A DNA stretch of 64,000 bases from Methylacidimicrobium sp. AP8. GTDB lineage: Bacteria; Verrucomicrobiota; Verrucomicrobiia; Methylacidiphilales; Methylacidiphilaceae. Position numbers and translations under genes: made by a program. The DNA lies in contig NZ_LR797830.1 of assembly GCF_903064525.1 (NCBI RefSeq), positions 2,046,001 to 2,110,000 of the forward strand, in the 5' to 3' direction. Shown here piece after piece: positions 34,950 through 44,121 of this stretch (position 1 is the stretch's first letter; the number at the start of each line of letters is the position of its first letter). Below the pieces are notes generated by a model, which was not told the DNA's origin, did not search any database, and saw only the letters and a list, made by a program, of their open reading frames with translations.

Positions 34950-37493
34950 ATGAATATCCGGCGCCGATTTTCGCCTTTCTCTCCTTTTTGCCTCGGTCTT
35001 TCATGGCTCCTCTTCACGGGTCATGCCGTACCCGCTTCCTCCGAGGCGGATCCTTCCACCTCCGACGAAGGGGCTCCGCTTCCCTCCGCCTCGAGCAAGA
35101 AGGCCCCGCCGCCGCTCTCTCCCGGGTCCGCCGGCCAACCGTACTCGCTCCCCGCGGTCACGGTGACCGGGGTGGGAGGCGAGGAAAGCGTTCTCCCGAC
35201 TGCGCGGCCCGACTCCTCGGTCTACGGAGTCCCGATCGATGTCATGGACACCCCGCGGAACGTCGTTCCGATCTCCCGCGGACTCGCGCAATCGGCTGGG
35301 ATCGGCCAATTCGGATTTTTGGATCCTCTTTCGACGGCCATGCTCGCTCCCGCGGCCCTTACCCAAATCAATTATGGAATCGCCAGCGCGCCCACCATCC
35401 GCGGCCGCAACGGCCTGACCCTGATCAACGGCATCGAGGAGACCCTCAACAACAACAGCGAGCAGAACATCCCCTGGAACTACAACATGGTCGAGTCGAT
35501 GGACCTCGTCGAAGGGCCCTCCAACGCAGTTTATGGAGCCACGCAGGTTTCCGGAGGCTACGTCAACTACATCACCAAGCAGCCCTACTTCGACCAGTTC
35601 CGCGGGTATCTCTGGGATACGATGGGAATGTACCAGGAATACATGTGGGGGGCCGATATCGGGGGACCCATCGACAAGGACAAGAAGGTCGCCTACCGAT
35701 TCAGCTACATGGGCCAGGAAAACGGCAGCTATTATCAGTACCAGCGGAACGACCAGCAGAACTTCTACCTGGCCTTAGGCTACCGCCCTAACGAATCCTA
35801 CACGATCGACTTCTTCGGAGATCTGGGCACCTACGACTACACGCCCATGTGGGGAATGATCAACCGGCCGACCCAGTCGCTGATCGATAACGGCCTCTAC
35901 CTTCCCGGAGCGCTCTCCCCCATGCAAGCCACCATCGGCCCGGTGAACAATCCGGGAGCCGCGACCTACCTCGGATCTCCCGTCGGGATCAGCCGCCGGG
36001 ACGTGCTCTTCAACCCGACGGACGGCGGCTACGGGACAACAGGCCTCATGCAGGTGATTCAAAAGGCCCAAGTCAACGAGGATCTCCAGATCGTCAACAA
36101 CACCTTTTTCTGGTACCACGATGACCAGTGGATTCTCCATCCGATCTTCTATAGCGAGTCCTGCCGCGGCGATTACGAGATCGATAACCGGACCGAGTGC
36201 CGGCTCACTTTCGATCTCCCGGCGGGCGCGGGAGACGAATCGGAGCAAACCAGGGCCGTGCTGGGAGAGCTACGCCTCCACAACCTCGTCGATGCCGGGG
36301 TCGAGCTTCACTATCAGAAAAACTTAGACTACAACTCCGACTCCTTCATCGTCCTAAACAGCTACAGCCTGATCAATCAGAATCCCCTCCTCTGGAACGC
36401 TCTTCTCTCCAAGGCGTTCCAATCCAGGATCGGCAATCCCAAGGCTCCCTTCGGAGGGGAGTGGCCGATCCCCGGCGCCCCGCCCGGCTACTACTTCGAG
36501 CCCGCCAATCTCGCAGCCGGAACCACCGATTGCCGCTACGCGGCGGTTTCGCCCTTCTACCAGCACTCGCTCGAGATTTCGGACAAGCTCTCCCTCCAGG
36601 TCGGCGCCCGAGCCACCGGCTACTTCGTTTCCGCCCAGACTCCTCCGGGGACCCCGGCGGTGCTCTTCACGCAACTTGACACCACCCAATTGACGCCGCT
36701 GGTGACGGTCGGTCCGGTCTACCGGATCTTCCCCTGGATGAGCGCCTACTTCGACTTCAACTGGGGCTACGTCGTCAACGCCGCAGACATGGGGGGGTTT
36801 TCTCCTTTTTTCACCGCCAACCAATTCCGGCTGCTCAACGAACTCTACGAAGGGGGATTCAAGTTCGACCTACTCCGGAACAGGCTCTTCGCTTCGGTCG
36901 ACGCCTTCTCGCAATACACCTATCTCAACAATCGCGCCGGTCCCGCCACGCCGTCCACCGTCACCGGCTTCGAAGCCGGCATCACCTACCAGCCTGACCG
37001 CCATTTCTGGGCGAAGCTCGGCTATGCCTACATGCACGGCACGGAGGATTGGACCTCGGTCGGCCATGGACCGCCCATGTACCAGACCTACTCGACCGCG
37101 CTCGCCCTGCAGCAGAACCTCCCCCTTAACAATAACGGCATGTTCCCGGCGGGAATCTACAACTTCCTCGGATTTCCCGACCAGGTCATGAGCGGCATGG
37201 TCACCTATCGAACCGACCTCGGCTTGGGAGTTACCCTCGGCGGCCTCGTCATGAGCGAGCAATCCTTGGGCTACGACTACGCGGTAAAGATTCCCACTCA
37301 GTTCGTGCTCAACGCGACTCTATTCTATACTACCCCCCGTTGGGAATTCCGCCTCTACTTCTATAACTTCACGAACGAGCCCTACTGGCTTGCCTTCGGC
37401 ATGGGCGCCAACGGCACCCGGACCTTCAACTATGAAGACATCGTCCCCGGCATGCCGTTCTGGGTCCAAGGCACCTTGGTGTTCAAGTTCTAA
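34950..37493 (+). CDS. TonB-dependent outer-membrane receptor
   Basis: 847-aa receptor. The signal sequence is near residues 5-30. A plug domain follows with VPIDVMDTPRNVVPISRGLA, APTIRGRNGLTLINGIEET and the SMDLVEGPSNAVYGATQVSGGYVNYITKQP element of receptor plugs. The large beta-barrel ends in Phe (WVQGTLVFKF), as outer-membrane proteins do. Plug-barrel homology is clear; the ligand is not. A 34938 GTG is also possible as start. The exbB-exbD-tonB operon at 14-16 kb would energise it. Downstream lies the remnant of a second receptor plus a CxCC BNR protein and a Met/His-rich porin-like protein, which suggests a metal substrate. Confidence 0.88.
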   Translation: MNIRRRFSPFSPFCLGLSWLLFTGHAVPASSEADPSTSDEGAPLPSASSKKAPPPLSPGSAGQPYSLPAVTVTGVGGEESVLPTARPDSSVYGVPIDVMDTPRNVVPISRGLAQSAGIGQFGFLDPLSTAMLAPAALTQINYGIASAPTIRGRNGLTLINGIEETLNNNSEQNIPWNYNMVESMDLVEGPSNAVYGATQVSGGYVNYITKQPYFDQFRGYLWDTMGMYQEYMWGADIGGPIDKDKKVAYRFSYMGQENGSYYQYQRNDQQNFYLALGYRPNESYTIDFFGDLGTYDYTPMWGMINRPTQSLIDNGLYLPGALSPMQATIGPVNNPGAATYLGSPVGISRRDVLFNPTDGGYGTTGLMQVIQKAQVNEDLQIVNNTFFWYHDDQWILHPIFYSESCRGDYEIDNRTECRLTFDLPAGAGDESEQTRAVLGELRLHNLVDAGVELHYQKNLDYNSDSFIVLNSYSLINQNPLLWNALLSKAFQSRIGNPKAPFGGEWPIPGAPPGYYFEPANLAAGTTDCRYAAVSPFYQHSLEISDKLSLQVGARATGYFVSAQTPPGTPAVLFTQLDTTQLTPLVTVGPVYRIFPWMSAYFDFNWGYVVNAADMGGFSPFFTANQFRLLNELYEGGFKFDLLRNRLFASVDAFSQYTYLNNRAGPATPSTVTGFEAGITYQPDRHFWAKLGYAYMHGTEDWTSVGHGPPMYQTYSTALALQQNLPLNNNGMFPAGIYNFLGFPDQVMSGMVTYRTDLGLGVTLGGLVMSEQSLGYDYAVKIPTQFVLNATLFYTTPRWEFRLYFYNFTNEPYWLAFGMGANGTRTFNYEDIVPGMPFWVQGTLVFKF

Positions 37494-37686
37494 CGGCCAT
37501 TTCTCACACATTTCGTAGCCGAGGCGCCGCAAATGGGCTTGGGTGCGAGGCGGGCGCAGGTTTTCCACCGGAGGCCTTTTCGCTATTTCATGTGGCCAAG
37601 GCGGGAACATCCAACCTCAGCCTTCCGGCCCATGTTTGGGGGAAGGTCTTGTAAGTCGTTGCGAGACAGTACCCGTCATTTCCAAT

Positions 37687-39476
37687 TGGCACTACAGGGG
37701 CTATTTTTGCCCTTTGCGGTCGGCTACGGCTCCCGGGCAGAGATGCGTAAGGCGGAGAGGATTTGCCGGGCCTGATGATTCCCGGCGGTGACCCCGCGAC
37801 GTTTTTCGCTTCCGAAGGAGAAATCCACCAGATGGATGGTTCGGAGGGCAGCCCAAGCTTGCTCGCTGGAGAAGGGTAGATTGGCCGCCTTGAGTTTCTT
37901 CTCCAGGAGCCGGTCGAGCAGGAAGGCCAAGGCGGCGACGAAGACGTGCGCCCGCACCCGTTTGGGATTGTGGTGGTAGATCGGACGAAGCTCCAGGACG
38001 TCCTTGAGCTTCCGGAAGGCTCTTTCCACCTCGGAGAGCTCCTTGTAGGCCCGGACCGCCTCGAGCGGGGAGAGATCCTTTTCCTCGGTGAGGATCACGT
38101 ACTTCCCCTCCAGAAGCTTTTCGGTCTCCACCGGCTCTTCGGACACTTGGAGCTTGCCTGCCCGCAGACTCCAGCGGAAGTAGCGGTGGCCGCGATGGAG
38201 AGAGAGGATTCGGGCGACGCAGCTGCCGATCTCTTCCCGATTCCGAAGCTCTCCTTTTTCGATACGCTTGGCGAGTTTGCCCAACTCTTCCCGGGTCTTC
38301 GTGACATCCCTCTCCCGCATGGCCTGCTCGTAGGCCAGCCGCTCGGCGCTTTCGACCACGAAGATCCGCTGCCCGGGAAGCGCTCCCTCGACTTCGCAGA
38401 CCCGATCCTTTTCCTCCGGAGAGCAGGGCTGCCAGGAACCGCTCTGGGCCTTGCGGACATACTCCAAGACCTCCGGGCTCCTTCGTCGGCGTAAGCCGAA
38501 CAAAAACCCATGCCCCTGGCTCCACAGGAAGCCCAAGTTGGCCGTGCTCACCATCCCCCGGTCCCCGACGAAGACGATCCGACGCAACCCGAAGCGTTTC
38601 TCCAAATCGGCGACGATCGGCAGAACTGTTTCCGAATCGTGCCGATTGCCCTGGAAGACATGGTGGGCAATCGGCCAGCCATTGGCCATGACGACCCCCA
38701 GAGGATCTGCCGGTTTCCCTCCCGCTGATCCCGGCTGTAGCCGTATTGAGCCAAACCCTCGGGGCCTTCCCTTCGAAATAGGAGGAAGTCAAATCATAGA
38801 AGACCATCTCGGGCTTAAGAGAAAAGAGATCCCGCAGCCGGGCAAAGAGCCCTTCCTAGGTCCGCTCCTTCCGCCCCCTGAGACTCGTCAAGGGTCCGGT
38901 ACCACGGCCAAAGGAAGCGGTGGTCGACCCGAACTCGGCCATTCTGCTTCCAGACCGGCCGGATCCGCTCTCCTCTCCCGTCGGGAACGTAGTCGGTCTC
39001 CAGCCACTGGGCCAAGGCGTGTTCGCTCCCGGGGACAAGAGCCGGTTGACCACAAGGACGAACGCCCGTTCCGCAAGGGACAGTCCTTTGCCTTTCCCCT
39101 CTTCTCCTCCAAGAGCTCTTCCATACCCAGCTCCTTCCAGAGATGTCTGGCGACAAGCGTTGGACCCCAAACTGTGGATTCCTGAGGCTCAAGCGCTCTC
39201 CGAGAAGCCGGCGCGCTCCGCCCGAGCAACTCCGCGAGCCGATCCAAGTGGGGTGCCAAGAGATCCTTGCGGCCAAGAGTCGCGACAATCCGCTGCTTGA
39301 CCTTTCCCTTTTCCCGGTAGCTTTCCACCAAGCGGACATACTCCGCCTCGCTCCCGTCCTTCCGACGCAACCGCAGGGTGCGCAGAAACATGAAATAGCA
39401 TTACCGGTCGTCACCGTGAATCGCAAGCACAAAAGGCCACTTTCATGCAGCCAAGTTGTTCACAGTGTGGCACTAC
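37687..39476. mobile_element. IS1634-like insertion sequence remnant
   Basis: Region between two direct 9-bp copies of TGGCACTAC holding the broken transposase. Terminal inverted repeats could not be recognised, so the true ends are uncertain; the direct repeats may be a target duplication or chance. It lies immediately downstream of the receptor gene and abuts the ISL3-like element. Confidence 0.5.
37724..39391 (-). pseudogene. IS1634-like (IS4-superfamily DDE) transposase, multiply frameshifted
   Basis: The N-terminal part (MFLRTLRLRRKDGSEAEYVR..., 39391) and the C-terminal part (from the MANGWPIAHHVFQGN region to 37724) are recognisable. The C-terminal part contains FVGDRGMVS and SEVERAFRKLKDVLELRPIYHH, carrying the second Asp and the Glu of the triad. 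The first catalytic segment MVFYDLTSSYFEG is near 38800. At least five frame changes separate the pieces, each at a short homopolymer such as C4 or G5. A 9-bp direct copy TGGCACTAC flanks the region (37687-37695 and 39468-39476). Not functional as read. Confidence 0.85.
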
Positions 39477-40618
39477 CTTTTTGCAAAATTTCCTTCCCCA
39501 ACCCTGGAGCCGTCGTCAAAAAGGCCGCTTTTCACCAAACATGGGCCGGCTTTGAGGAAAGCGGCGATCCGCAAGCACCGGAAGCTTCGGAAGCCTCTGG
39601 CCATCCTTTTGGCGAGCTGGATAAGGCCGCCTTTCGCCTCGATGAGACCATTGGTCACCCGGCTCTGGAGGAAAGCAAGGACGCCATCCATGTGCTCTTT
39701 GATCGTCTTGGAAAGCTTTCGGAAGGGAGCAAGCCGGCTGCGGTCGGCCCACTGGAGCCACCGGCGGAGCTCTTGGGGATCCTCTTGGGCGAGGATCTCT
39801 TGCAGAGCCTCCCGCAACCCAATGGCTCTTCCCAGTCGGGGGTAGGCCGCACAAAGAGAAGCACGCAGACTCTTCTGCTCCCTGCTTCGCGTCCATTCGT
39901 TGCCTCGCAGTGCCCAGAGGCTTCCCTTCGGCAGCAGCCCCTGACGCACGAACTCCTTGCGCACCCGGTCGACCGCCTCCCTCGCCATCTGCATGAGCTG
40001 GAAGCGGTCAAAGACGATCTGCGCCCTGGGGAAGTGCTCCTTGGCTCCGGAAATGTAGGAGGGGCTCATGTCCATGCAGATCCGCTCGATCTGCTCGGGA
40101 TCCGCTCCATGCTCCCGCATCTCCTTGGCAAATGCCTCCAAGGTCTCCTTCCCTTTGCCCTCCGCCAGGAAGAGGAGCTTCCGGCTGTCCGCGTCGGTCA
40201 CCGCGGTCAGGTAGCGGTGACCCCGCTTGCTGCTGGTCTCGTCGACCAAGATCCGCTTCACCCCGCTCCAGTCCTCCTTCCGGTAGGCCTTTTCCACGTA
40301 GTGCTCCAAGATTCTCCACAGCCGGGTGTCCTGCTCCTTGAGCATCTCGGCCACCTGCGAAACCGGCATCTCCTGGGAAAGCATCAGGATGACCGCCTCC
40401 ATCATCAGGGTAAACCCGCCCCCCGGTCTGGCCAGGGAACTTCCGCCAACCGCACTCCGTGCTCCGGACAGTCCACCCGTGGAACCCCCGCCACCAGCTC
40501 GGTCTTGTACTGCCACAAGTTCCTGTGCCTCCACCGCAGACAGTTCGCTTCGAGTCACCTTCCATTCCGGACCCAACTGTAAGGCCATCCCAAAAAGCTT
40601 GTTCGCATCCCTGCCCAA
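39473..40618 (-). CDS. ISL3-family transposase, probably defective N-terminus
   Basis: The frame is open for 381 aa and contains the DDE catalytic region of ISL3 transposases: GVKRILVDETSSKRGHRYLTAV, ICMDMSPSYISGAKEHFPRAQIVFDRFQL, and the C-terminal FLQSRVTNGLIEAKGGLIQLAKRMARGFRSF with the Glu. The start LFGMALQLGPEWKVTRSELSAVEAQEL is family-like. The next ~35 residues are Gly/Ser junk. The expected text (RWRHRNLWQYKTELVAGVPR, then DCPEHGVRLAEVPW) is present in a neighbouring frame at about 40420-40545, and the zinc-finger Cys pair region is missing. So it carries a deletion and compensating shifts and is likely inactive. Confidence 0.75.
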   Translation of the reverse strand: MGRDANKLFGMALQLGPEWKVTRSELSAVEAQELVAVQDRAGGGGSTGGLSGARSAVGGSSLARPGGGFTLMMEAVILMLSQEMPVSQVAEMLKEQDTRLWRILEHYVEKAYRKEDWSGVKRILVDETSSKRGHRYLTAVTDADSRKLLFLAEGKGKETLEAFAKEMREHGADPEQIERICMDMSPSYISGAKEHFPRAQIVFDRFQLMQMAREAVDRVRKEFVRQGLLPKGSLWALRGNEWTRSREQKSLRASLCAAYPRLGRAIGLREALQEILAQEDPQELRRWLQWADRSRLAPFRKLSKTIKEHMDGVLAFLQSRVTNGLIEAKGGLIQLAKRMARGFRSFRCLRIAAFLKAGPCLVKSGLFDDGSRVGEGNFAKR

Positions 40619-40710
40619 AGAATCGGAAAACGAGGCGAGCTTGGCAATCCGCCGTCAAGGAGGATCGACGAAGTCGAAGTGTCCTTGACGGCAAATCGCC
40701 CGGACGCACA

Positions 40711-40753
40711 ATCCGTCGAAGACGGATGGCAAGAACACCGTTTCTTGCCATCC
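40711..40753. repeat. Two adjacent hairpins at the ISL3 / receptor-remnant junction
   Basis: GGATGGCAAGAA (40724-40735) and TTCTTGCCATCC (40742-40753) form a perfect 12-bp stem with a 6-nt loop. Directly to its left, and overlapping its first bases, ATCCGTC-GAA-GACGGAT forms a 7-bp stem. They could be an IS end, a REP-like element or an insertion-target hairpin. No T-run follows, so a terminator is unlikely. Confidence 0.5.
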
Positions 40754-40827
40754 CTCAATGGCAAATCCGCCCCCTCCATCCACTCCCCACAGCGAAGAGC
40801 CAAAAGCTTCTCCCCTGGCTCCTGGTC

Positions 40828-41265
40828 GATTACAAGGAATCGGATCGCCTCATTCTGAATACGAACTTCATGTACAGCAACTTCCGCTTCGCGAACGATC
40901 CGGTGTACCATCAGAACAGGTTGCCTCTTTTCCCGATCAACTATCTGCAAGCGCAACTGATGTATCAACATCCCTCCGGGTTCTATATCGGTCCGAATGT
41001 CGAAGCCTCGATCACCCCCTACCCCGTCGATTACGCCAATACCCTCGACGTTCCCGCCTAGGCCGTCCTCGGCTTCCGGTTCGGCTACACTTCGAAGCAC
41101 GGCTGGTCGCTCTATTTCGACGCCCGGAACATCACCAACAACATCTACGCGGTGACCGCGACGCCAGTCACCAACGCGATGCTCGCCGGAGGAGCCGCGG
41201 CCCAGTCGGTCTTCTATCCTGGTCTTTTGCAAGCCTTCTACGGCGGCTTCCAGCGGAGTTGGTGA
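40828..41265 (+). pseudogene. 3' remnant of a second TonB-dependent receptor
   Basis: The last ~145 codons of a receptor barrel remain: LNTNFMYSNFRFANDPVYHQ, NRLPLFPINYLQAQLMYQHP, SGFYIGPNVEASITPYPVDY and a C-terminal GWSLYFDARNITNNIYAV ... GGFQRSW, the usual outer-membrane ending with Trp. An in-frame TAG at 41059-41061 interrupts it exactly where receptors have a conserved Tyr (DxYALLGF-like); one base change (TAC to TAG) explains it. The 5' part is gone, replaced by the ISL3-like element. The stop overlaps the start of the next gene, so the two were once an operon. Confidence 0.82.
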
Positions 41266-42456
41266 TGATCGCCTCGATCGCTTGGAGCTTGATCTCGTGC
41301 GCGCTTTTTGCCGCTTTGCCGCAAGGCTCCCCTCCACACGGAGGCCCTCACCGTCGCCAGGCGGAAGTCATGGGGACGACGGCGGTGGACATCTATCGGG
41401 CCCAGGGCGTTCTGCACCTCTTGCTCGAAGAGGAAGCAGCCGGCGAACCGCCGCGGCTTCTCTACCGCGCGTCTCGGGACGGGGGCAGGAGCTTTTCCTC
41501 GCCGATCGACGTCCCGACGGACGTCCCACCCGTTCCTGGACATCGGGGGGGCGACCCGCAGATCGCCGCCTTCGGCAAGGAGATCGTCTGCGTCTGGACC
41601 GGTCGAGGGAGCGGATATATGGGCCGAGGCAAGATGGGGGTCGCCCGCTCGACGGACGGCGGCAAGACTTGGCAAGCCGGGAGGAACCCGGCCGGCGATG
41701 GGGATGCGGGCGGCGCCCATGCCTTTCTGGATCTCGCCTTTGATACCGGCGGCAGGTGCCATTTGGTCTGGCTCGATGAGCGCAACGGCCGGATGGGGCT
41801 CCGTGCCGCCTTTTCCGACGATGCGGGAATGCACTGGTCGGCAAACCGGACGATCGATCCCGATAGCTGCACCTGCTGCCCCAACGCTCTCCTCACAGAG
41901 GGCCAGACGCTCTTCGTCCTTTACCGGATGGCCCGTCCCCGCGACACGGCCCTCGCGGTCTCGCTCGACCGCGGAGAACGGTGGAAGAGTCTCGGCCCGG
42001 TGGGAGATTTCCACTGGGAATTCCTCGCCTGTCCCCATTGGGGCTCCGGGATCGCCAGCCTCGGGTCGGGCCAAGAGAAGACTCTTTGCACCGCGGTGCA
42101 GACGGGGAAGCAAGACCGCGCCGGGCTCTACTTCTTGAAGAGCAGCGATGGCGGAAACACCTGGACTCCCCCTGCCCGCCTGGCGGCCCAGGGGCGCTTT
42201 GTCGATCTCGCGGCGGCGGCGGGCACTCTTTGCGCCGTCTGGGAAGATTCCGCGGGGTCCACCTCTCGAATCGTCGCCGTCCGGTCGGTGGACGGAGGCA
42301 AGAGCTGGAGCGCCCCCCCAGCCTCTCTCCCAAGAGCGGGTTTGGGCGACCCATCCTCGGGTCGTCGGCACCCAGGATGGCTTCCTTATCCTTTGGACGG
42401 AAGCTCCCGACCCCCTCCACAGCCGGTGGAACTCGGCCCGCCTCGACCTGCGCTGA
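41265..42456 (+). pseudogene. BNR/Asp-box (sialidase-fold) secreted protein with CxCC motif, frameshifted
   Basis: Beta-propeller-like protein with six Asp-box repeats (STDGGKTW, SDDAGMHW, SLDRGERW, SSDGGNTW, SVDGGKSW and a variant SRDGGRSF) after a short hydrophobic leader. It has SCTCCPNALL and later FLACPHWGSGIA; such cysteines recur, as I recall, in BNR proteins encoded beside copper-related genes. The frame breaks at a C7 run (42313-42319): with one C fewer it continues as QPLSQERVWATHPRVVGTQDGF ... SARLDLR to a stop at 42456. The start overlaps the receptor remnant stop (TGATG). Enzymatic sialidase activity is doubtful; a metal-related role is inference. Confidence 0.75.
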
Positions 42457-42630
42457 CCGCTTCGGCCATAGCGAAGGGCCGGAAGGCTGCCTTCCCTACG
42501 ACCCCTCAGGGGAACCCCGATTCCCTCCCCAGGGTGTTTTTCCGGCACAGACGTGAGCACCGGGTGCGCCGGTCGGTAGACGATCTTACCCGCTCGCCGC
42601 TATGCTCCCGGCAAAGCTGGATACATCATC

Positions 42631-44103
42631 ATGACAAACACGAGAAGAGATGCCACCGATTTCCGGAGTTTCGTTTGCCAAAGGAGTCCTACTTTCCGCT
42701 CAATCCTTCTCGTTTCTTTACTACCAACTCTTTTAACGCTATCGGAGAAGCGAGCCTACGCGGGCTCCGCGCCCGGCTTCGCTCCCGAGATCGCCGCCGA
42801 CGAGGTTCCCCCATCCCAATCGGGACAGGCCCAGTCCCTAAAGAAGCCCCTCCTCTCCCAGAACCTTCCCACCTCGACCGCCGAGGAGACGGTCGTCGAA
42901 GGCAAGGCCCCTACTGTCCTGGCGCCATGGAACAACTCGAGGTGGAGCCTCGATTCTCCGGAGATCTGGAGTGACAAGATCGCCGCGAGCGACGCTCCCG
43001 CCACGCTCATGGGCACCGGACATATGCACCGGAAGTATCAGCCGATGGTCGGGTTCTGGTGGATGTACATGAACATGGGACCGAACTATTACGAGGGCTC
43101 CAACGCCATGAACCTCAACGGCCTGGGCGCGGTCCAATACGGCGGCAAGCCGGTGGCGATGGGAGATCTCAACATGTTCATGGAGCAGTTTATGCCGATG
43201 CTCATGATGGGCATCACCGACAACCTGACCTTCATGGCCATGTTCCCGATCTGGGACAAGCAGATGACGATGGTTGGGCTGCCCATGGGAGGGTACATGC
43301 CGCCGGGCATGATGCATCACGGAATGGCCATGGATCACGGAATGGCCATGGGCTATCCGACTGGAAAGAACGGACTTCCCCTCCAGCCGATGCCCCCGGG
43401 ATCGGAGATGTCGATGCAAGCAATCGGCCTGGGGGACATCAACTTCCAGGCGATCTGGAAGGTCTTGGACTTTCACCGGAACCGGCTCCAGATGAACTAC
43501 GGGTTCTCGGTTCCTACGGGGTCGATCGACGAGACGATGCCCGACATGGCCGGACACAATGTCTATCCCTACGACATGCAGCTCGGCCTCGGGGTGCCTG
43601 CCTTCATCACGGCGGCGACCTACCTAGGGCAAAGCGAGGATCGCCACTGGGGCTGGGGAGTCCAGGGCTACGCCACGATCCCCGTCGGGCGCAACTCCCA
43701 AGGGTATGCTTGGGGCAACTCGTTCCTGGGCAACGGATGGATCTCCTACAGCTTCACCGAGGCGATCTCCCTCAACTTTAGCGGCTTAGGCTCCTACCAG
43801 GGTGGGATCCATGGAGCAAACCCGGTCAACGAGCTTTCCCTCCGAACCGCTCCTTTTGTCGCCATGCCCGATATCGTGGCCTCCTGGACAGGAGGAGAGT
43901 GGGCTGGAGTCGGCTTGGGCGTCAACATGAGGATGCCCGGCTTCGCCAGCGAAGGCTTTCAAAAGATCGCGACCTCGCCCGAAAGCGCTCTCCAGGGCAA
44001 CTTTCTTACGGCACAGATCGTCGTGCCCTGCTACCAGTCTTGGAACGGGGTCCAGTACGGCATGGGCTGGATGGCCACCGTCTCCTGGCAGTGGTGGTAC
44101 TGA
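42631..44103 (+). CDS. Met/His-rich outer-membrane beta-barrel protein
   Basis: 490-aa protein with a signal sequence (ILLVSLLPTLLTLSEKRAYA), then a long linker and a barrel-like region: MVGFWWMYMNMGPNYYEG, LTFMAMFPIWDKQM, GLGDINFQAIWKVLDFHRNR, YGFSVPTGSIDETM and a C-terminal aromatic end (MATVSWQWWY). The order GLGDI...PTGS resembles the phenol_MetA_deg/outer-membrane transporter-like family. A striking loop reads PPGMMHHGMAMDHGMAMGYP, a plausible soft-metal (Cu) binding element. It follows the receptor remnant and BNR gene on the same strand, 174 bp downstream. Function not proven. Confidence 0.72.
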   Translation: MTNTRRDATDFRSFVCQRSPTFRSILLVSLLPTLLTLSEKRAYAGSAPGFAPEIAADEVPPSQSGQAQSLKKPLLSQNLPTSTAEETVVEGKAPTVLAPWNNSRWSLDSPEIWSDKIAASDAPATLMGTGHMHRKYQPMVGFWWMYMNMGPNYYEGSNAMNLNGLGAVQYGGKPVAMGDLNMFMEQFMPMLMMGITDNLTFMAMFPIWDKQMTMVGLPMGGYMPPGMMHHGMAMDHGMAMGYPTGKNGLPLQPMPPGSEMSMQAIGLGDINFQAIWKVLDFHRNRLQMNYGFSVPTGSIDETMPDMAGHNVYPYDMQLGLGVPAFITAATYLGQSEDRHWGWGVQGYATIPVGRNSQGYAWGNSFLGNGWISYSFTEAISLNFSGLGSYQGGIHGANPVNELSLRTAPFVAMPDIVASWTGGEWAGVGLGVNMRMPGFASEGFQKIATSPESALQGNFLTAQIVVPCYQSWNGVQYGMGWMATVSWQWWY

Positions 44104-44121
44104 ATTACGGAATTCTCCCGC

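Noticed and set aside
37724-39391. Programmed ribosomal frameshifting in the IS1634-like transposase
   Set aside because: At least five shifts in mixed directions occur; programmed IS frameshifting uses one defined site.
41059-41061. In-frame TAG as a recoded (pyrrolysine or read-through) codon
   Set aside because: The gene also lacks its 5' half and an IS remnant lies beside it, so simple decay explains the stop.
43059-43781. 240-aa plus-strand frame inside the Met/His-rich barrel gene
   Set aside because: Out-of-frame shadow; His/Arg repeats arise from the Met/His-rich codons.
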